Shown here: positions 11,780-22,815 of the stretch, piece by piece
Numbering within the stretch: position 1 is the stretch's first letter
How the letters are laid out: each line of letters starts with the position of its first letter
Program-made: the position numbers and the translations under genes
Assembly: GCA_032622095.1 (NCBI GenBank)
Contig: CP136066.1
Coordinates: 173,413,164 to 173,477,163 of the forward strand
Direction: 5' to 3'
DNA: 64,000 nucleotides
DNA from: Siphonodentalium dalli
Taxonomy: Eukaryota; Mollusca; Scaphopoda; Gadilida; Siphonodentaliidae
Notes under the pieces: generated by a model
Told to the model about the DNA's origin: nothing
Database searches by the model: none
What the model saw: the letters and a program-made list of their open reading frames with translations, nothing else

Positions 11780-11974
11780 CAGTAATGCCCAAAGTAATTG
11801 ACCACTTAACCACAGCATAATTATGGGTAACTTTTCAGGAATTAGTCGGAAATATGGCTTGTTGCCATTCATCGGAAAGCTCAGCTCTCAACAAGCCATA
11901 TTTCCGACTAAATCCTGAAAAAGTTACGTATAATTCTGCTGTGGTTAAGTGGTCAATTACTTTGGGCATTACTG
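11780..11974. mobile_element. TA-flanked palindromic MITE (family B)
   Basis: Ends CAGTAATGCCCAAAGTAATT and AATTACTTTGGGCATTACTG are perfectly inverted and flanked by TA on both sides (11778-11779, 11975-11976). Nearly the whole element is one hairpin. The TA target and CAGT start fit mariner/Tc1-type MITEs. Its right end lies 12 bases from the end of the coding exon at 11986. Other copies: 19551, 22816, 44800, 50518, 60854 (half) and 61364. Confidence 0.88.
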
Positions 11975-11985
11975 TAACAACTTAC

Positions 11986-12535
11986 TTTGATGGCGATACT
12001 TGCAAGTCAGTATCATCATGCTTCTTGAACTTGGCCTGGGTTGTACTTTTCTTTGCAACCATCCTATTATAATATTTTGGGAAATAACGTCCACTCAGCG
12101 ATGTACTTTTTCTGGCCACCATTTTCTTCTTTATTTTATCCAGTGTGCTTCCTTCTTCTACCTGCCTCTTCTTGGATGGCTGTAGCATCGATTCGGAATC
12201 AAGAATGGAATCTGACAACCGCTTCGGCACCGATCTGACTCTCGGAGGCCTCGCGACAACAAGAGACTCTCCTTCTCTTTTGATTTTAATCTTTGTCGAA
12301 AAAGCCTTTGTTGAAAAGTCTGTTTCCTGCCCATTATTTTCAATGACAATCTGAGGTTTCTCTCTTGGAGGACGTCCAATTCTTTTCGGTGACTTGGTTG
12401 CCTTCGGAGTTTTACTTGCGCGCGATCCAGCACCGCCCCTACCAGCCTGTCGTACTATTTCAAATGGGGCGCTTGATATTGCTCTTCTGGCAAATGAAAA
12501 ATTTGCTTCTGTGAGTGGTGATTTGTGGTCTCTCA
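11986..12535 (-). CDS. Gene 1 exon: basic, AT-hook-like region
   Basis: A 550-nt exon with a long pyrimidine acceptor (TTTTTTCAG, 12536 side) and strong donor CAAA|GTAAGT. It encodes RDHKSPLTEANFSFARRA, then GRGGAGSR, the AT-hook-like RIGRPPREKP, and long Lys/Arg/Ser-rich stretches ending KKHDDTDLQVSPSK. AT-hooks bind the minor groove of AT-rich DNA, in keeping with the PHD finger encoded by the next exon. The exon fits phase 1 if joined directly to exon 17026-16970. If the microexon at 13464-13491 is included, the in-frame acceptor would be four bases further in, after CAGTGAG. Flanking MITEs lie just beyond both splice sites. Confidence 0.78.
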
Positions 12536-12588
12536 CTGAAAAAATGAAAAAAAAATATGTTGAATTCTTTGAAGATATTTTTCCTTAA

Positions 12589-12985
12589 CCCTTTCATGAC
12601 AGGAGCCGTGCTGGTGCAGCTTTTAAGATCCTGTGCCAGTGCATTCTCCTATATATGCGAGTCTCCCATAGGGAGCCTTGCATATATAAGAGAATGCACT
12701 GACTTACAAGGTCAAGGCAAACATTGTTAGGCCAATGTATTCTCCTATAAGATTTACTTGAAATAAGGTTGGTTAGTCAGCCCAATGGTATGATGAATTC
12801 CAAGACCGTGGAATGCCTGTGTGTGCTATTTTGGGACTGATCAGCTGTTGTACATTATTTAACCCTTCCATGACTGGAGCTTCCTGAAATTTAGCGAAAA
12901 CTCTGTGCCAATTCATTCTCTTATATATGCGAGTCTACCATAGGATCATTAATACTGCACCAGCACAGCTCCCTTCATGAAAGTG
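12589..12985. mobile_element. Two overlapping TTAA-flanked MITE copies (family C)
   Basis: One copy begins after TTAA 12585-12588 with CCCTTTCATGACAGGAGC and contains the hairpin TATATATGCGAGTCTCCCAT / GGGAGCCTTGCATATATAAG; it lacks a clear right end. A second begins after TTAA 12859-12862 and ends CCCTTCATGAAAGTG before TTAA 12986-12989. Both are noncoding. The first begins only about 50 bases upstream of the 12535 exon acceptor. Confidence 0.65.
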
Positions 12986-13455
12986 TTAAACCCATAGTTT
13001 TGTACATATCCATATGTAGAATATTAAGAAGCTAATAATATATGAAATTTATCATGTCAAAAGATATGGTATACGAGAATGCATTGGCCTAGCAATATCT
13101 GTGCCAATTCATTCTCTTATATATGCGAGTCTCCCATAGGATCATTAATAATGCACCAGCACAGCTCCCGTCATGAAATGTTAAACCCAAAGTGTTGTAC
13201 TGATCCATAAGTAGAATATTATGAAGCTAATAATATATGAAATTTATCATGTCAAAAGATATGGTATACGAGAATGCATTGGCCTAGCAATATCTGTGCC
13301 AATTCATTCTCTTATATATGCGAGTCTCCCATAGAATCATTAATAATGCACCAGCACAGCTCCCGCCATGAAAGGTTAAACCCAAAGTGTTGTACTGATC
13401 CAGTAGAATATTATGAAGCTAATAATATATGAAATTTATCATGTCAAAAGATATG
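12904..13455. repeat. Tandem array of three ~195-bp units
   Basis: The word TGTGCCAATTCATTCTC begins near 12904, 13100 and 13295. Each unit contains the right half of a family C MITE (CACCAGCACAGCTCCC) followed by GTTGTACTGATCC, AATATTATGAAGCTAAT and TGTCAAAAGATATGGTA. The array therefore arose by amplifying a MITE end together with flanking intron. The third unit runs into the candidate microexon. Confidence 0.85.
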
Positions 13456-13463
13456 GTACTTAC

Positions 13464-13491
13464 ACCATGAGACGAGCATTACCATTGATCT
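13464..13491 (-). CDS. Candidate 28-nt microexon of gene 1
   Basis: On the minus strand a strong acceptor (CTTTTTCTTTTTCAG) and strong donor (GGT|GTAAGT) enclose 28 bases encoding EINGNARLM in the phase left by exon 17026-16970. Including it shifts the phase to 2, which then needs the acceptor after CAGTGAG at the next exon instead of the first CAG. It may be alternatively used, or a decoy. Confidence 0.45.
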
Positions 13492-13542
13492 CTGAAAAAG
13501 AAAAAGAAGAATATGAACAGTAACCACCAGTAATTATCTTAA

Positions 13543-13920
13543 ACCTTTACCCAACAAAACGGCCAAAACCGGCCAAATAAAGCTTCAACAGCCTAAAATA
13601 TCTTCGGTCTGTCTCAATAGAACCATACAAATATGGATATCATTGGAACCGGCTCCTTGACCACATTGTGATAGTTACAGTTATGCCCTGTGCCAATGCA
13701 TTCTCTTATATATGCGAGACGACCATAGGTCGCCTCGCATATATAAGAGAATGCATTGGCGTAAACACTTTTTACCATTTCTTTTTTTACATTCTTTAAC
13801 AATTTTATAATTTTTAATGTGTTAAGCCAATGCATTCTCTTATATATGCGAGGCGACCTATGGTCGACTCGCATATATAAGAGAATGCATTGGCACAGGG
13901 CCCTTCTGTTGGGTAAAGGG
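13543..13920. mobile_element. TTAA-flanked element with two palindromes
   Basis: TTAA at 13539-13542 and 13921-13924 flank ends AACCTTTACCCAACA and TGTTGGGTAAAGG. Two near-perfect hairpins of GCCAATGCATTCTCTTATA lie at about 13687-13760 and 13827-13897, in opposite order of their loops (GACGACCATAGGTCGC and GGCGACCTATGGTCG). The same hairpin recurs at 63733-63801. The element is noncoding. Confidence 0.78.
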
Positions 13921-13946
13921 TTAAACACCTAAATGATGTGAATACT

Positions 13947-14699
13947 GTACTGCCCTAAATAATTGACCCAGTCACTAAGGTTATTATGTATTTTTATTAC
14001 ACTCCAATGCACGATTTCCATTGAAAACGCTGTTAATTAAAAATTGTAATGTCACTAGTGAATTATGTCATTTCCTGTGACATCATTGACGTTACAACGC
14101 TTACTGATCTATACAGAATTTTCTTTGGTTGATCTTTCTCCACATCGGGACTTTCATGCATTAATTCTGTGTGTTTTAATCATATTTGGCGAACCAAATT
14201 GATGCAGAAGTGTAATAAATAGAGTAATCAATTAGTTCCGAGAATTACGTTCAATAATTCACTCGAGGCAAGAGACGTTTGGATAAGAAACTCATGCGCT
14301 AACGTGTACTCATTCCTTACCGACGTCTCTCGCCTCTCGTGAATTATTTAACGTAATTAACGGAACCAATTGATTACTCTCTATATAACTGTGTGAAAAC
14401 CATAACTTCACCACAATTAATGGTTCTATGACTGCTGTGACACCTTCATTATAAGCGGTCAAGGAACCCTGGTTTATATTCCTTGACTGCTGATACACTG
14501 TAGCTAACTGCTGACTGTTTCATTTGTTTTGCAATTGTACTGGAAGCTACAGTTTCATACCAGTTGATTATTACATGCATTTTAACCACACACTCCTCTG
14601 GTTGTCTTGCAGTTCATATCGGCATTTAGAGTCAAATTGAAATGCGGTCCAACTGGGGTGCCACCTCGGTTCAATGAGTCATTTACTTAGGGCAGCAAA
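13947..14699. mobile_element. Non-autonomous element related to mariner-like family B
   Basis: Ends CTGCCCTAAATAATTGACCC and GAGTCATTTACTTAGGGCAG are inverted and resemble the family B terminus. The left flank is TA. An inner inverted repeat spans 14214-14282 and 14321-14392 (GAGTAATCAATTAGTTCCG and its complement). No transposase is recognisable. Confidence 0.6.
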
Positions 14700-16258
14700 G
14701 TAGGTCCACATTGAAGATTTCATATGGAAAGCATCCTTGGAAATGGCTATCAGTAGATTACTTTGATCACACAATAGTGTTATTTTAGAAATGGGCATGT
14801 TATAATTAGTGAGATTTTATTGCCAAAAACATCGCAAATCGAAATGGTACGCATTGAAACAGAAAATTATCTGTTTGCAAACTTCCTGGTAAAGGTTATT
14901 AAAAAATACATATTTGGCCCGCAATGAACTTGATTCTTGAACACCCGGACAATTAAGAAATAATTTATGTATCCACAGAAAAAGAATGCCACATCGGCAC
15001 GTTGTTTTTAGGCGAATAAAGTAACAACAGGTGAGCTTCAATTTCAAACCACTGATGATTCAACGTATTTTAATGATCACGGTACGAACAGTAATATCAG
15101 GACATGATTCATATGAAGTTTGGTGATGATCGAATGAGTGATGTGGTCTGTTGGGTGTGCCAAAGGATTAAGTCATGCAAAGAGTAAAATCCTTGCTTTT
15201 AATCGAAAATAGTTCAAATTCGATAGCTACCATCTGGAGGTCATTCAGGAGGGCATGTTTTCCAATGAAATTCAACAAAAATTTATAGCTCCATGTGGTC
15301 ACCTCGAAGATCAATATGAAGTTTGGTGACAAACTGATGAGGGATATGGTCTGTAGGATGTGCCAAAGGATTTAGTCATGCAAACAAAATTTGAAAAAAT
15401 TTGACGGTTCCAATTTAGTGCCAGGCCGAAGATCCATATGAAGTTTGGTGATGATCGGATGAGAGATGTGACCTGTAGGGTGTACAAACAGAAATTGTTG
15501 ATGGACGGACGGACCCGCGGACAGATGGCAACCCATGGCAATAGCTCAAACTTGACTTTGTCAAGTTGAGCTAATAAACTTGACTGAAAAATGAAGGAAT
15601 ACAACTCACACAAAGTTGTGTCAACCGACAGACAAGCTGATTCCAGTATACCCCTCCCCTATAACTTTGTTACAGGGAGGTATAATCAAATTGGCAAGGT
15701 TCATGGTACATCAGGCACAGGAACATTATAGGTTGCATTAAAAACATTGATATTAGTCGCGAAATCTGCCAAATAATTGGCTATTGGTTCCTGACTGCAT
15801 TGACTATCTGTTCAACATTGACTCTGGGTATCAAATGAGTTTGGAAAATTTAAAAATGTACATGTTTTTGGCTGTTTAATTCAAATCGGTGAGAAGATAT
15901 GAGAAGATCACACCTTGTTGTCATGGACTGGTGACAACTTGAGCCCTCATTATTACACAATACCTACATTGGCATGTTCACTATTTTCGTGTCCATGTGG
16001 GAGGTGGTATTATAAATTGCATGGCCAGGTAGAAATTCCCGATATTACACAATATCTACATTGGTGTCATACTCACTATTTTTGAGCCATGAGGTGGGTG
16101 GTAGTATACATCACACGGTCTTGCCTTCTTAGTACCGCCAGATCCTATCTCATTGAACACACCACGATGGACTAGTTCTCTGGTCCAACCTAAAATTATT
16201 CATGAATAAATCATAATTTAACAAGATGTCAATGCACACAACACTGATACGCGAGTGG
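14700..16258. repeat. Intron with family D-like dispersed repeat
   Basis: From about 15090 to 15690 the word ATATGAAGTTTGGTGA is repeated three times (near 15113, 15315 and 15437) together with GATGTGGTCTGT and GTGCCAAAGGATT.AGTCATG. The right end, GACGGACGGACCCGCGGACA followed by CCCCTATAACTTTGTTACAG and a GGTATAAT tail, matches the tail structure of family D copies (31712, 43207). The sequence outside those limits shows nothing recognisable. Confidence 0.6.
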
Positions 16259-16262
16259 TTAA

Positions 16263-16469
16263 CTCTTTCAGTGCCAAGTCCGATTTTTGTATCAACCCAT
16301 ATTTCCTTGATCATTTTTCAAATTTATTGATTATAATAATGTGATACATTGATGGAAAGAGCTCTTAGAGCTCTTTCCATCAATGTATCACATTATTATA
16401 ATCAATAAATTTGAAAAATGATCAAGGAAATATGGGTTGATACAAAAATCGGACTTGGCACTGAAAGAG
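16263..16469. mobile_element. Perfect 207-bp palindromic TTAA MITE
   Basis: TTAA at 16259-16262 and 16470-16473 flank two arms of about 102 bases that I found identical when read as reverse complements. The arms begin CTCTTTCAGTGCCAAGTCCG and meet at GAGCTCTTAGAGCTC. Identical arms and intact TTAA suggest a recent insertion or gene conversion between arms. It is noncoding. Confidence 0.92.
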
Positions 16470-16969
16470 TTAAATGCTGAAATACACAAAAACTATATAT
16501 CTCAATAAACCATAAACTGTTCGTGAAATTGCGAGTGATTTTAATCAAGAGGTTCATATACTTGATAAATTTTATTGACATAACTTTGTTGAAACCTAAT
16601 AGAAACATGAGTCACATGTGTATCTTTAAAACATCAAATTATACCGCAATTCTCAGAGGGGATAGATAGAACAAAAACAATAGACTATGCTGGACAATGC
16701 GAATATTAAAGTTCTTTTCAACTTCTGCAGATTTGATTTGGAACTGCGCTTTGAAAGCTTTTATACATTATAACCATAAATAAATTTTGCATATTTTTGT
16801 TTATAAACATTCATGAATATGATTTGTTTGTGCAATACATTTTAAGTTTCATAGAAATCTGCTAACATTATCATGAATATCTTTTTGAAAGTAAATTAAT
16901 GAAAGGAAGAAACCTAAAGATAATGAAACATTTATATTTAAAATTTTGTTTAGTTATGTCAACACTTAC

Positions 16970-17026
16970 CAAAGTCGAATGGTTTTTCTAATAAACCCTT
17001 ATCAAGTGGTGCAGTTCTACTTGCTC
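16970..17026 (-). CDS. Gene 1 exon of 19 codons
   Basis: A 57-nt exon with acceptor AAATTTTTCAG before 17026 and donor TTTG|GTAAGTG after 16970. It is entered and left in phase 1, matching the donor of exon 21721. It encodes RASRTAPLDKGLLEKPFDF. Strong splice sites at both ends, correct phase and absence of stops support it. No domain is recognised. Confidence 0.75.
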
Positions 17027-17747
17027 CTGAAAAATTTGAATGATAAATAACTACCATACATGTATGTGGAATTATTATATAAATATATATAAATATATAT
17101 AAAATAAAAAAAATATATATACAAAAAAAACATATGCAATGCTAAGCATGCATGCATATTATCGACACTCCGAGAGTGGGCAATGCTAAATGATTCTATG
17201 GATTGGAAAATAAAATGGATAATTTTTTTATACAAGTATTAATACTACGGCCATGCAAAGTCAATTTCCAATTTCTCGTGCCAAAACAATTTTGAAAAGC
17301 ATGCATGCGCAGTATTTAATTAAATATTTTATTTCTGGGACACAAACCAACACGGATTTCACATCTGCATCAGCTATCGCTGGGTTTAATAATAAAATAA
17401 AATTTCAATTGCCTGTGACCATTATTTTCCAAACAGATGTCCATAAAACTTAGAGGATAGATTCCATGCGTTAATTTCATCATAAATCCCCAACAAAGTA
17501 TCATTGATACATTTTTTTGTTGTTGCAGACTCTACATCACATGTTTAATACATGTTAGAACACAGTTACCAATTCACCATCATGAATCGGAAATTTGAAA
17601 TGGGAAAGGGAATGTTTGATATCACTTTGTATAAAAAATGTACCACAATTATTTTGTACTGATTAAAAATATTCTCAACAGCTTAATGCGCATAAAAAGG
17701 TTGCACGTGCATGGTTTCGGGACATGCATGCAAGCCTGATAACAGGC
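17027..17747. other. AT-rich intron with simple repeats
   Basis: Includes a TATATATAAA-rich stretch at about 17078-17132 and no exon-like frame with splice sites. Confidence 0.6.
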
Positions 17748-17755
17748 ATTTTTAC

Positions 17756-18839
17756 TAGTGATGTTCCGATAATCGGAATCGGAATCGGCCATCGGCCGAT
17801 AATAGCCCATCGGAAATTAATTGTACCTCGCAGTTGAACATCGGCTTTTACCGATTGTCAAAATAAATAAAAACGTTCTAGTATCTAAGCGCAATGTGCA
17901 CGCTTTAATAAACATACGCAATACAACTGTAGTATTGAATGTAAAACGCAGTTGTAACAGCCTAAAAAGAAGCCATTGGCATCATCAAAGCAGTCTGATA
18001 TGATGATATATTATAAGAATGGCAATACACATGCCCGACATCCCGTGTAATATGAAGTTATTGGTTCAATCGCGTTGACACGAAATAGATTCAAAGAAAG
18101 CTTTAATTAAAAAGCTGACCTGATTACAGTGAGGCTTCCTCTAGAGCACGTGTCATGTGACGTCACATGCTATGTCAATAACTTGAAGCACACACTGAAT
18201 GAATTAATACAGTTGTTATCAGAACTGTCTTCAATAACGATCAACGTTAGTAGGGGCATAATTAGCTTTTTCGTCTGTACAACGTATGCTATGAAATACG
18301 CTTAGCTCCACGTTGAACTTGCGAAACAAAAATTGAGCAGGCGGAACTATAAAAGCTTCCGAGTTGTTAAAAGATAAAAGGTGTGACCAATGGAAACTTG
18401 GGGGAAATCTCAGACAAATATGACAGCAATTATTATCCATCAATCAAAATTTAGTTAATAATCATCGCCATTCCATACATTGTTGCAACTTACATGTATT
18501 CAATCAAGACTTTTACTCCGCATGCAAGTGTTCCACACATGGTCATAACGTTACTCTGAGTCGGCACCTTTGATCTCTTTGTCAAAACAACTACCGGTAT
18601 ACATCAAAGGAAGCACACAACCGACGTCGGCAGAAATACTGTCACGACAGTGTGTATATATTTCTTTGATGTATTTGGCTTTGAAACTATGCGGGATATG
18701 GAGTGCATTGGGTGTATATAAGTCCATTATAGGAACAAACGCACACTATATATAAACATCGGAATCGGAAATCGGCCGATTGTGCCTCCAGTTATCGGAA
18801 ATCGGTCCGATAAGCTTTTTCATTATCGGAACATCACTA
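17756..18839. mobile_element. hAT element 1, non-autonomous
   Basis: The terminal repeat TAGTGATGTTCCGATAAT is inverted at the right end as ATTATCGGAACATCACTA. The 8-bp duplication ATTTTTAC is at 17748-17755 and 18840-18847. Subterminal zones are dense in ATCGG words (AATCGGAATCGGCCATCGGCC). No transposase domain is visible in the 1.1-kb interior. Confidence 0.93.
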
Positions 18840-18847
18840 ATTTTTAC

Positions 18848-19550
18848 TTTGTGTGACTAAATGAATAACAGTAGCATTTGTATTTCTGTAGTGTGAATTT
18901 GGATATTTCAGTTTATTCATCCAACATAGGGCAATGATAATCTCAACTAATTAGTTACATATAGTCATTTAGAATTGTAGGGATGCTGGAGACCAACACT
19001 GCAAAAGACATTACATTCTAGATAATAATCCAAGCAATAATTGATCTTGAGGTATCAAAATCAGACAAATATACTGTAGTCTCAATCTGCTAAAAGTAGA
19101 TATCACTCAACATTATGGGTGAGTCTCGGACAATCATCGGTGCTTCTTGCCCTTATCTCTTGGCATTTATGGACCCACTGCAAATTTGTAACAGGAATTT
19201 GATTCTTTTTGGCTCTAGTACCTATTTTGTGTCTATTATGTAAATTTTCCGAGACAATTTTATTCAACAATATACTGTACATGTAGGTAGTCCATAACAC
19301 AATTCATCGTTCTTTTATCTCTCCCTCGTTGTTGGGGATATGAATCACTCAACAAATAGAGACCTCCTTGGCAGTGACAGGTGAACATTCTGAACCCTGC
19401 AAGTTTATTGCCAATCAATGTAGGAATGTCACTCCATCTATATCAACATTTTAAATATGTATTCAAGGTGCCAGATCTCAAGTTACAACAACATAAAACA
19501 AATTCCCATGGTTTTCTGTTTGTTCTGTTGAGAACCAGATATGACATGTA
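18848..19550. other. Intron without recognisable features
   Basis: No exon, RNA or repeat structure could be supported in this stretch. Confidence 0.5.
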
Positions 19551-19750
19551 CAGTAATGCCCTAAATAATCGACTCCTTAACCACAGCAGAATTATGGGTA
19601 ATTTTTCAGGATTTAGTCGGAAATATGGCTTGTTGCCATTCATCGGAAAGCTCTCAGTGAGAGCTTTCCATTCGCTGACAAGACATATTTCCGACTAAAT
19701 CCTGAAAAATTACCCAAAATTCAGCTGTGGTTAAGGAGTCGATTATTTAT
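19551..19750. mobile_element. Palindromic MITE family B
   Basis: Starts CAGTAATGCCCTAAATAATC after TA, with the hairpin centre at GAAAGCTCTCAGTGAGAGC. The right end is decayed (GATTATTTATAAACC in place of the usual GGGCATTACTG). Confidence 0.85.
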
Positions 19751-20094
19751 AAACCTGACCTGTAAATAATAAAGACTATCACTTTTTTATTGGAAAAATT
19801 ATCAAAATAATATTTGGTGTCCCCATAAAAACATCAAAACGATATGAAATAAATAGATAGAAAAATGGCACCTTTCATATACCGTAGCACTTCATATTCA
19901 AAACATGCTATTTCATAAACCAAAAAATCGACATAGAACGTAAAATAGATTTTGTAAAATTTAGCCTGGAACCCTGATTAAATCTTTAAAGCCACTCGTA
20001 ATTTTAAGGCCTCAAATCTTAACACTAAAAGATTGAAGTAGCTTTATGTCAAAGAAATCACACAAACACACATCAGAATACCAGTAACGTTTAT

Positions 20095-21700
20095 ATATGG
20101 TCACCATTAAAGATGCATTATCTGAATTAACGCTCCTAAATCAGCCTAAATGACTATTTCTTTGGCTTCGGACGTAAAAAATATTTGATTCGAGTCGAGG
20201 AACCCACCTATCAAAGCTCAGAGTTATCAGATATCTATTTTTGAAGTATGTTAATTCTCAAGATGTGCAATTATTTGTGGCCCAGAAAAATGTGTCAAAC
20301 GGAAGGTCTCGGTAAAAATTGCGGATGAAGATGGATAACTAAAATCAAGTGATAATACGGCCATATTTAGTTGAACAAAATGTTGATAAATAACATGTTT
20401 TGGGAAATTTGATACCATAGTTAACAGTGGCTACTCTCGGGATCCAAATAAGCGTACCCGTACGCTTAACTATTTTCAAGGAGAAATCCCCCCTGTACGC
20501 TGCTTATTTGGGACCCTACGTTTATTAATTTCTGGGGGTATAAAATTTACACCATGTTGTCAATATCACGACCATGGATCACAGGACTTATTCTACAATT
20601 AAAATGTTTTTTTTAACCCCAAAATCAGTTCCATAATCACAATTTATACTGAAAAACGATGTGCCTTGAAAATAGGCAACGCGAAACACCCAAAAAAGCG
20701 CTAAAATTTACCAGTTTGACTGAGTGTTTTCTGCATACAAATAATTTCATGAGAAGCATTAAAGTATATTCCTTTAATATTGAGATATTTAAAGAACACA
20801 GTTTCATACTTTTTCTGTTTTAATGCATTATTTGGTGAGAGAAATGTAAAATAGATCGTAAAACTTCGAAAAAAAATCTATAGATGATCAAATTAGACTT
20901 AATGTAAAATTGAGTATGATTCTGGACAAGAACACTACTAGTACACAAGTTTCAACCTAAATATATTAATCAAATGAATTATACAATGAGTGAATTACTA
21001 GAGTTAACTGTCACTCTTTGATTGATTGATTTTATTGACAATGATAATAACACATATATAAATACAATTGATTGCTGATATATAACTTAAAAGGAGCAAA
21101 CACATAGAATTGTACATAGTTTGTTCAGCCTCAGATATCCTTTTATTTGTGATGTTAAAAATGGGTTGTTTTGTGCAACACAACTGAAAATCATACTAGT
21201 AATGGGGGAAGTTTGAAGAAAAATAAAATCTGAGAAACTGAGCACATTGTTGACATGGTGACACCAGAACATCAGCTCTTGAATATTTAAAGCAAATGAG
21301 ATAATTTTGGAGACGTAATTGTGTCCAGATGCCTCATACCTTGAATAGAAATTTTGAAAAACAATTTATTTGTAATGATTTAGGATGAAAAGTTCTTGTC
21401 ACAAATTTTCACTCCTTCCAATCAACCTTAATTATATTACTTGTACATGCAGTAGATAATTTTTTTTACATTATAACCCCGTACTATTATTGCGCCCCCG
21501 TACTTTTATTTAATTTCAAAGCAATTCTCCCCCCTGTACTATTATTCCGCCCCCTACTATTATTTGGATTCCGAGAGTAGCATTATTTTGTTGCAATTAA
21601 TTGATTCTGATAACGAAGCGTATTTTGAAGAAATGTTGTTGTTGTTGATTCTTGATGATATGGAGACCGTCTGATCGGATTGAGTACCGTTAAGGGTTTT
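20095..21700. repeat. Dispersed repeat family F, interrupted copy
   Basis: The flanks 20095-20432 and 21578-21700 align with the continuous copy at 55985-56400. Shared words are AAATATTTGATTCGAGTCGA, GGAACCCACCTAT and GATGAAGATGGATAACT on the left, and CATTATTTTG and CGGATTGAGTACC on the right. The copy here is split by a TA-flanked element and ends about 20 bases from the donor of exon 22734-21721. Confidence 0.8.
20434..21575. mobile_element. TA-flanked DNA element in repeat F
   Basis: Inverted ends CTCTCGGGATCCAAATAA and TTATTTGGATTCCGAGAG are flanked by TA on both sides. The paralogous copy near 56280 reads GTGGTTAGCATTATTTTG, i.e. the unfilled site with a single TA. Subterminal CGTACGCTTA and CCCCGTACTATTATT words are repeated. 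The 1.1-kb interior shows no transposase. Confidence 0.82.
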
Positions 21701-21720
21701 TTCTCATTTAAAATACTCAC

Positions 21721-22734
21721 GATTTCTCTTTCTCGAGGGACTTCCAAGAGTATCATCATCATCGTCATCATCCATCGTCTGATTCATGCTGTCATTTACA
21801 GTAGTGTTAACGCTGTCATTGATGCTGTCATCCACAGTTGTGTTTACGCTATCATTTATGCTGTCATTTACAGTTGTGTCGATGCTGGCGTTAACACTCA
21901 CGTCCATGCTATCATTTACTGTAGTGTCCATGCTCTCATTAACATCCTCATTATCAGATATCGCTCTGTCGTTGTCATTATCTTTTTCTTCGCCATCATC
22001 CCGTACAGATTTATCAAACTGGCGTTCCATACCTTCATCAGCAGATTCGGTTGCAGCTAATTTTGCAACATCTAAGTTATCCAAAGAAAAACTTGATGAT
22101 TCAACAGGTTCAACTTTAATTTTTGTTGGAGTATCATGAGATATAACGAGTCCTGGCTCATCATCGTTATCATCACTTCCAACATCCTCACTCCTAGTTT
22201 TTGAAAATGCAGACTGTTCGCCATTTTCATCAACATTACTTTCTTTTTCAGAATTATTTTCTTCCTCCCCATTCTTTTCCTTTTGCTTCACAGCAGAAAT
22301 GTCCTCGAGATTCAAATCCGCTGTATCCGTGTCCTCATCGAGATTAGATTTATCATTTGAATTCACTGAATCCGTTTCTCTTTCAGATACGTCCATTGCT
22401 TCGTCAGCAGCAGCATCACTCTCAACAGAATTTGTTCGGGAGACTTCGTCACCTTCTTGAAAAGTAACAGCTTTTTCAGCTGAGTCACCTCCATCTTTAG
22501 ATGATGAATCCATTTCGTTTAGATTTTCAACAGAGTCTGATTTCTCAGTCAAAGGCACATTTGTAGGGACAGGCATTTGTTCATTGAACGTAGTTGGTTC
22601 TGAATTTGCCTCTGTTGTCTCTGGTTCTAACGTCGGCTGCGTTGTCTCTGGTTCTAACGTCGGCTGCGTTGTCTCTGGTTCTAACGTCGGCTGCGTTGTC
22701 TCTTGTTCTGAAGTTGGCTGTGTCACTTCTGGTT
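21721..22734 (-). CDS. Gene 1 exon: acidic repetitive region
   Basis: A 1014-nt exon with acceptor AACTTCAG before 22734 and donor AATC|GTGAGT after 21721, entered and left in phase 1. It starts EPEVTQPTSEQETTQ, then three TTQPTLEPE copies (27-bp tandem, 22612-22700), an acidic Ser/Glu/Asp-rich middle (for example EDISAVKQKEKNGEE), and a run of T[TV]NDS[MI] and SINDSVNTTV repeats before DDDDDDDT and the basic SPSRKRN. It has no globular domain and is predicted disordered and nuclear. Repeat-driven length variation between individuals is likely. Splicing to exon 17026 is in phase. Confidence 0.78.
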
Positions 22735-22815
22735 CTGAAGTTGATTTAAAACAATATTTATTGACATCAATTACAGTTCAATAATACAGAGTTTGAATTA
22801 AAGTTTTTAGAGATG

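Noticed and set aside
13687-13897. Repeated hairpins resembling a CRISPR array
   Set aside because: Arms are inverted copies inside TTAA-flanked elements, not regular direct repeats with unique spacers; the host is an animal.
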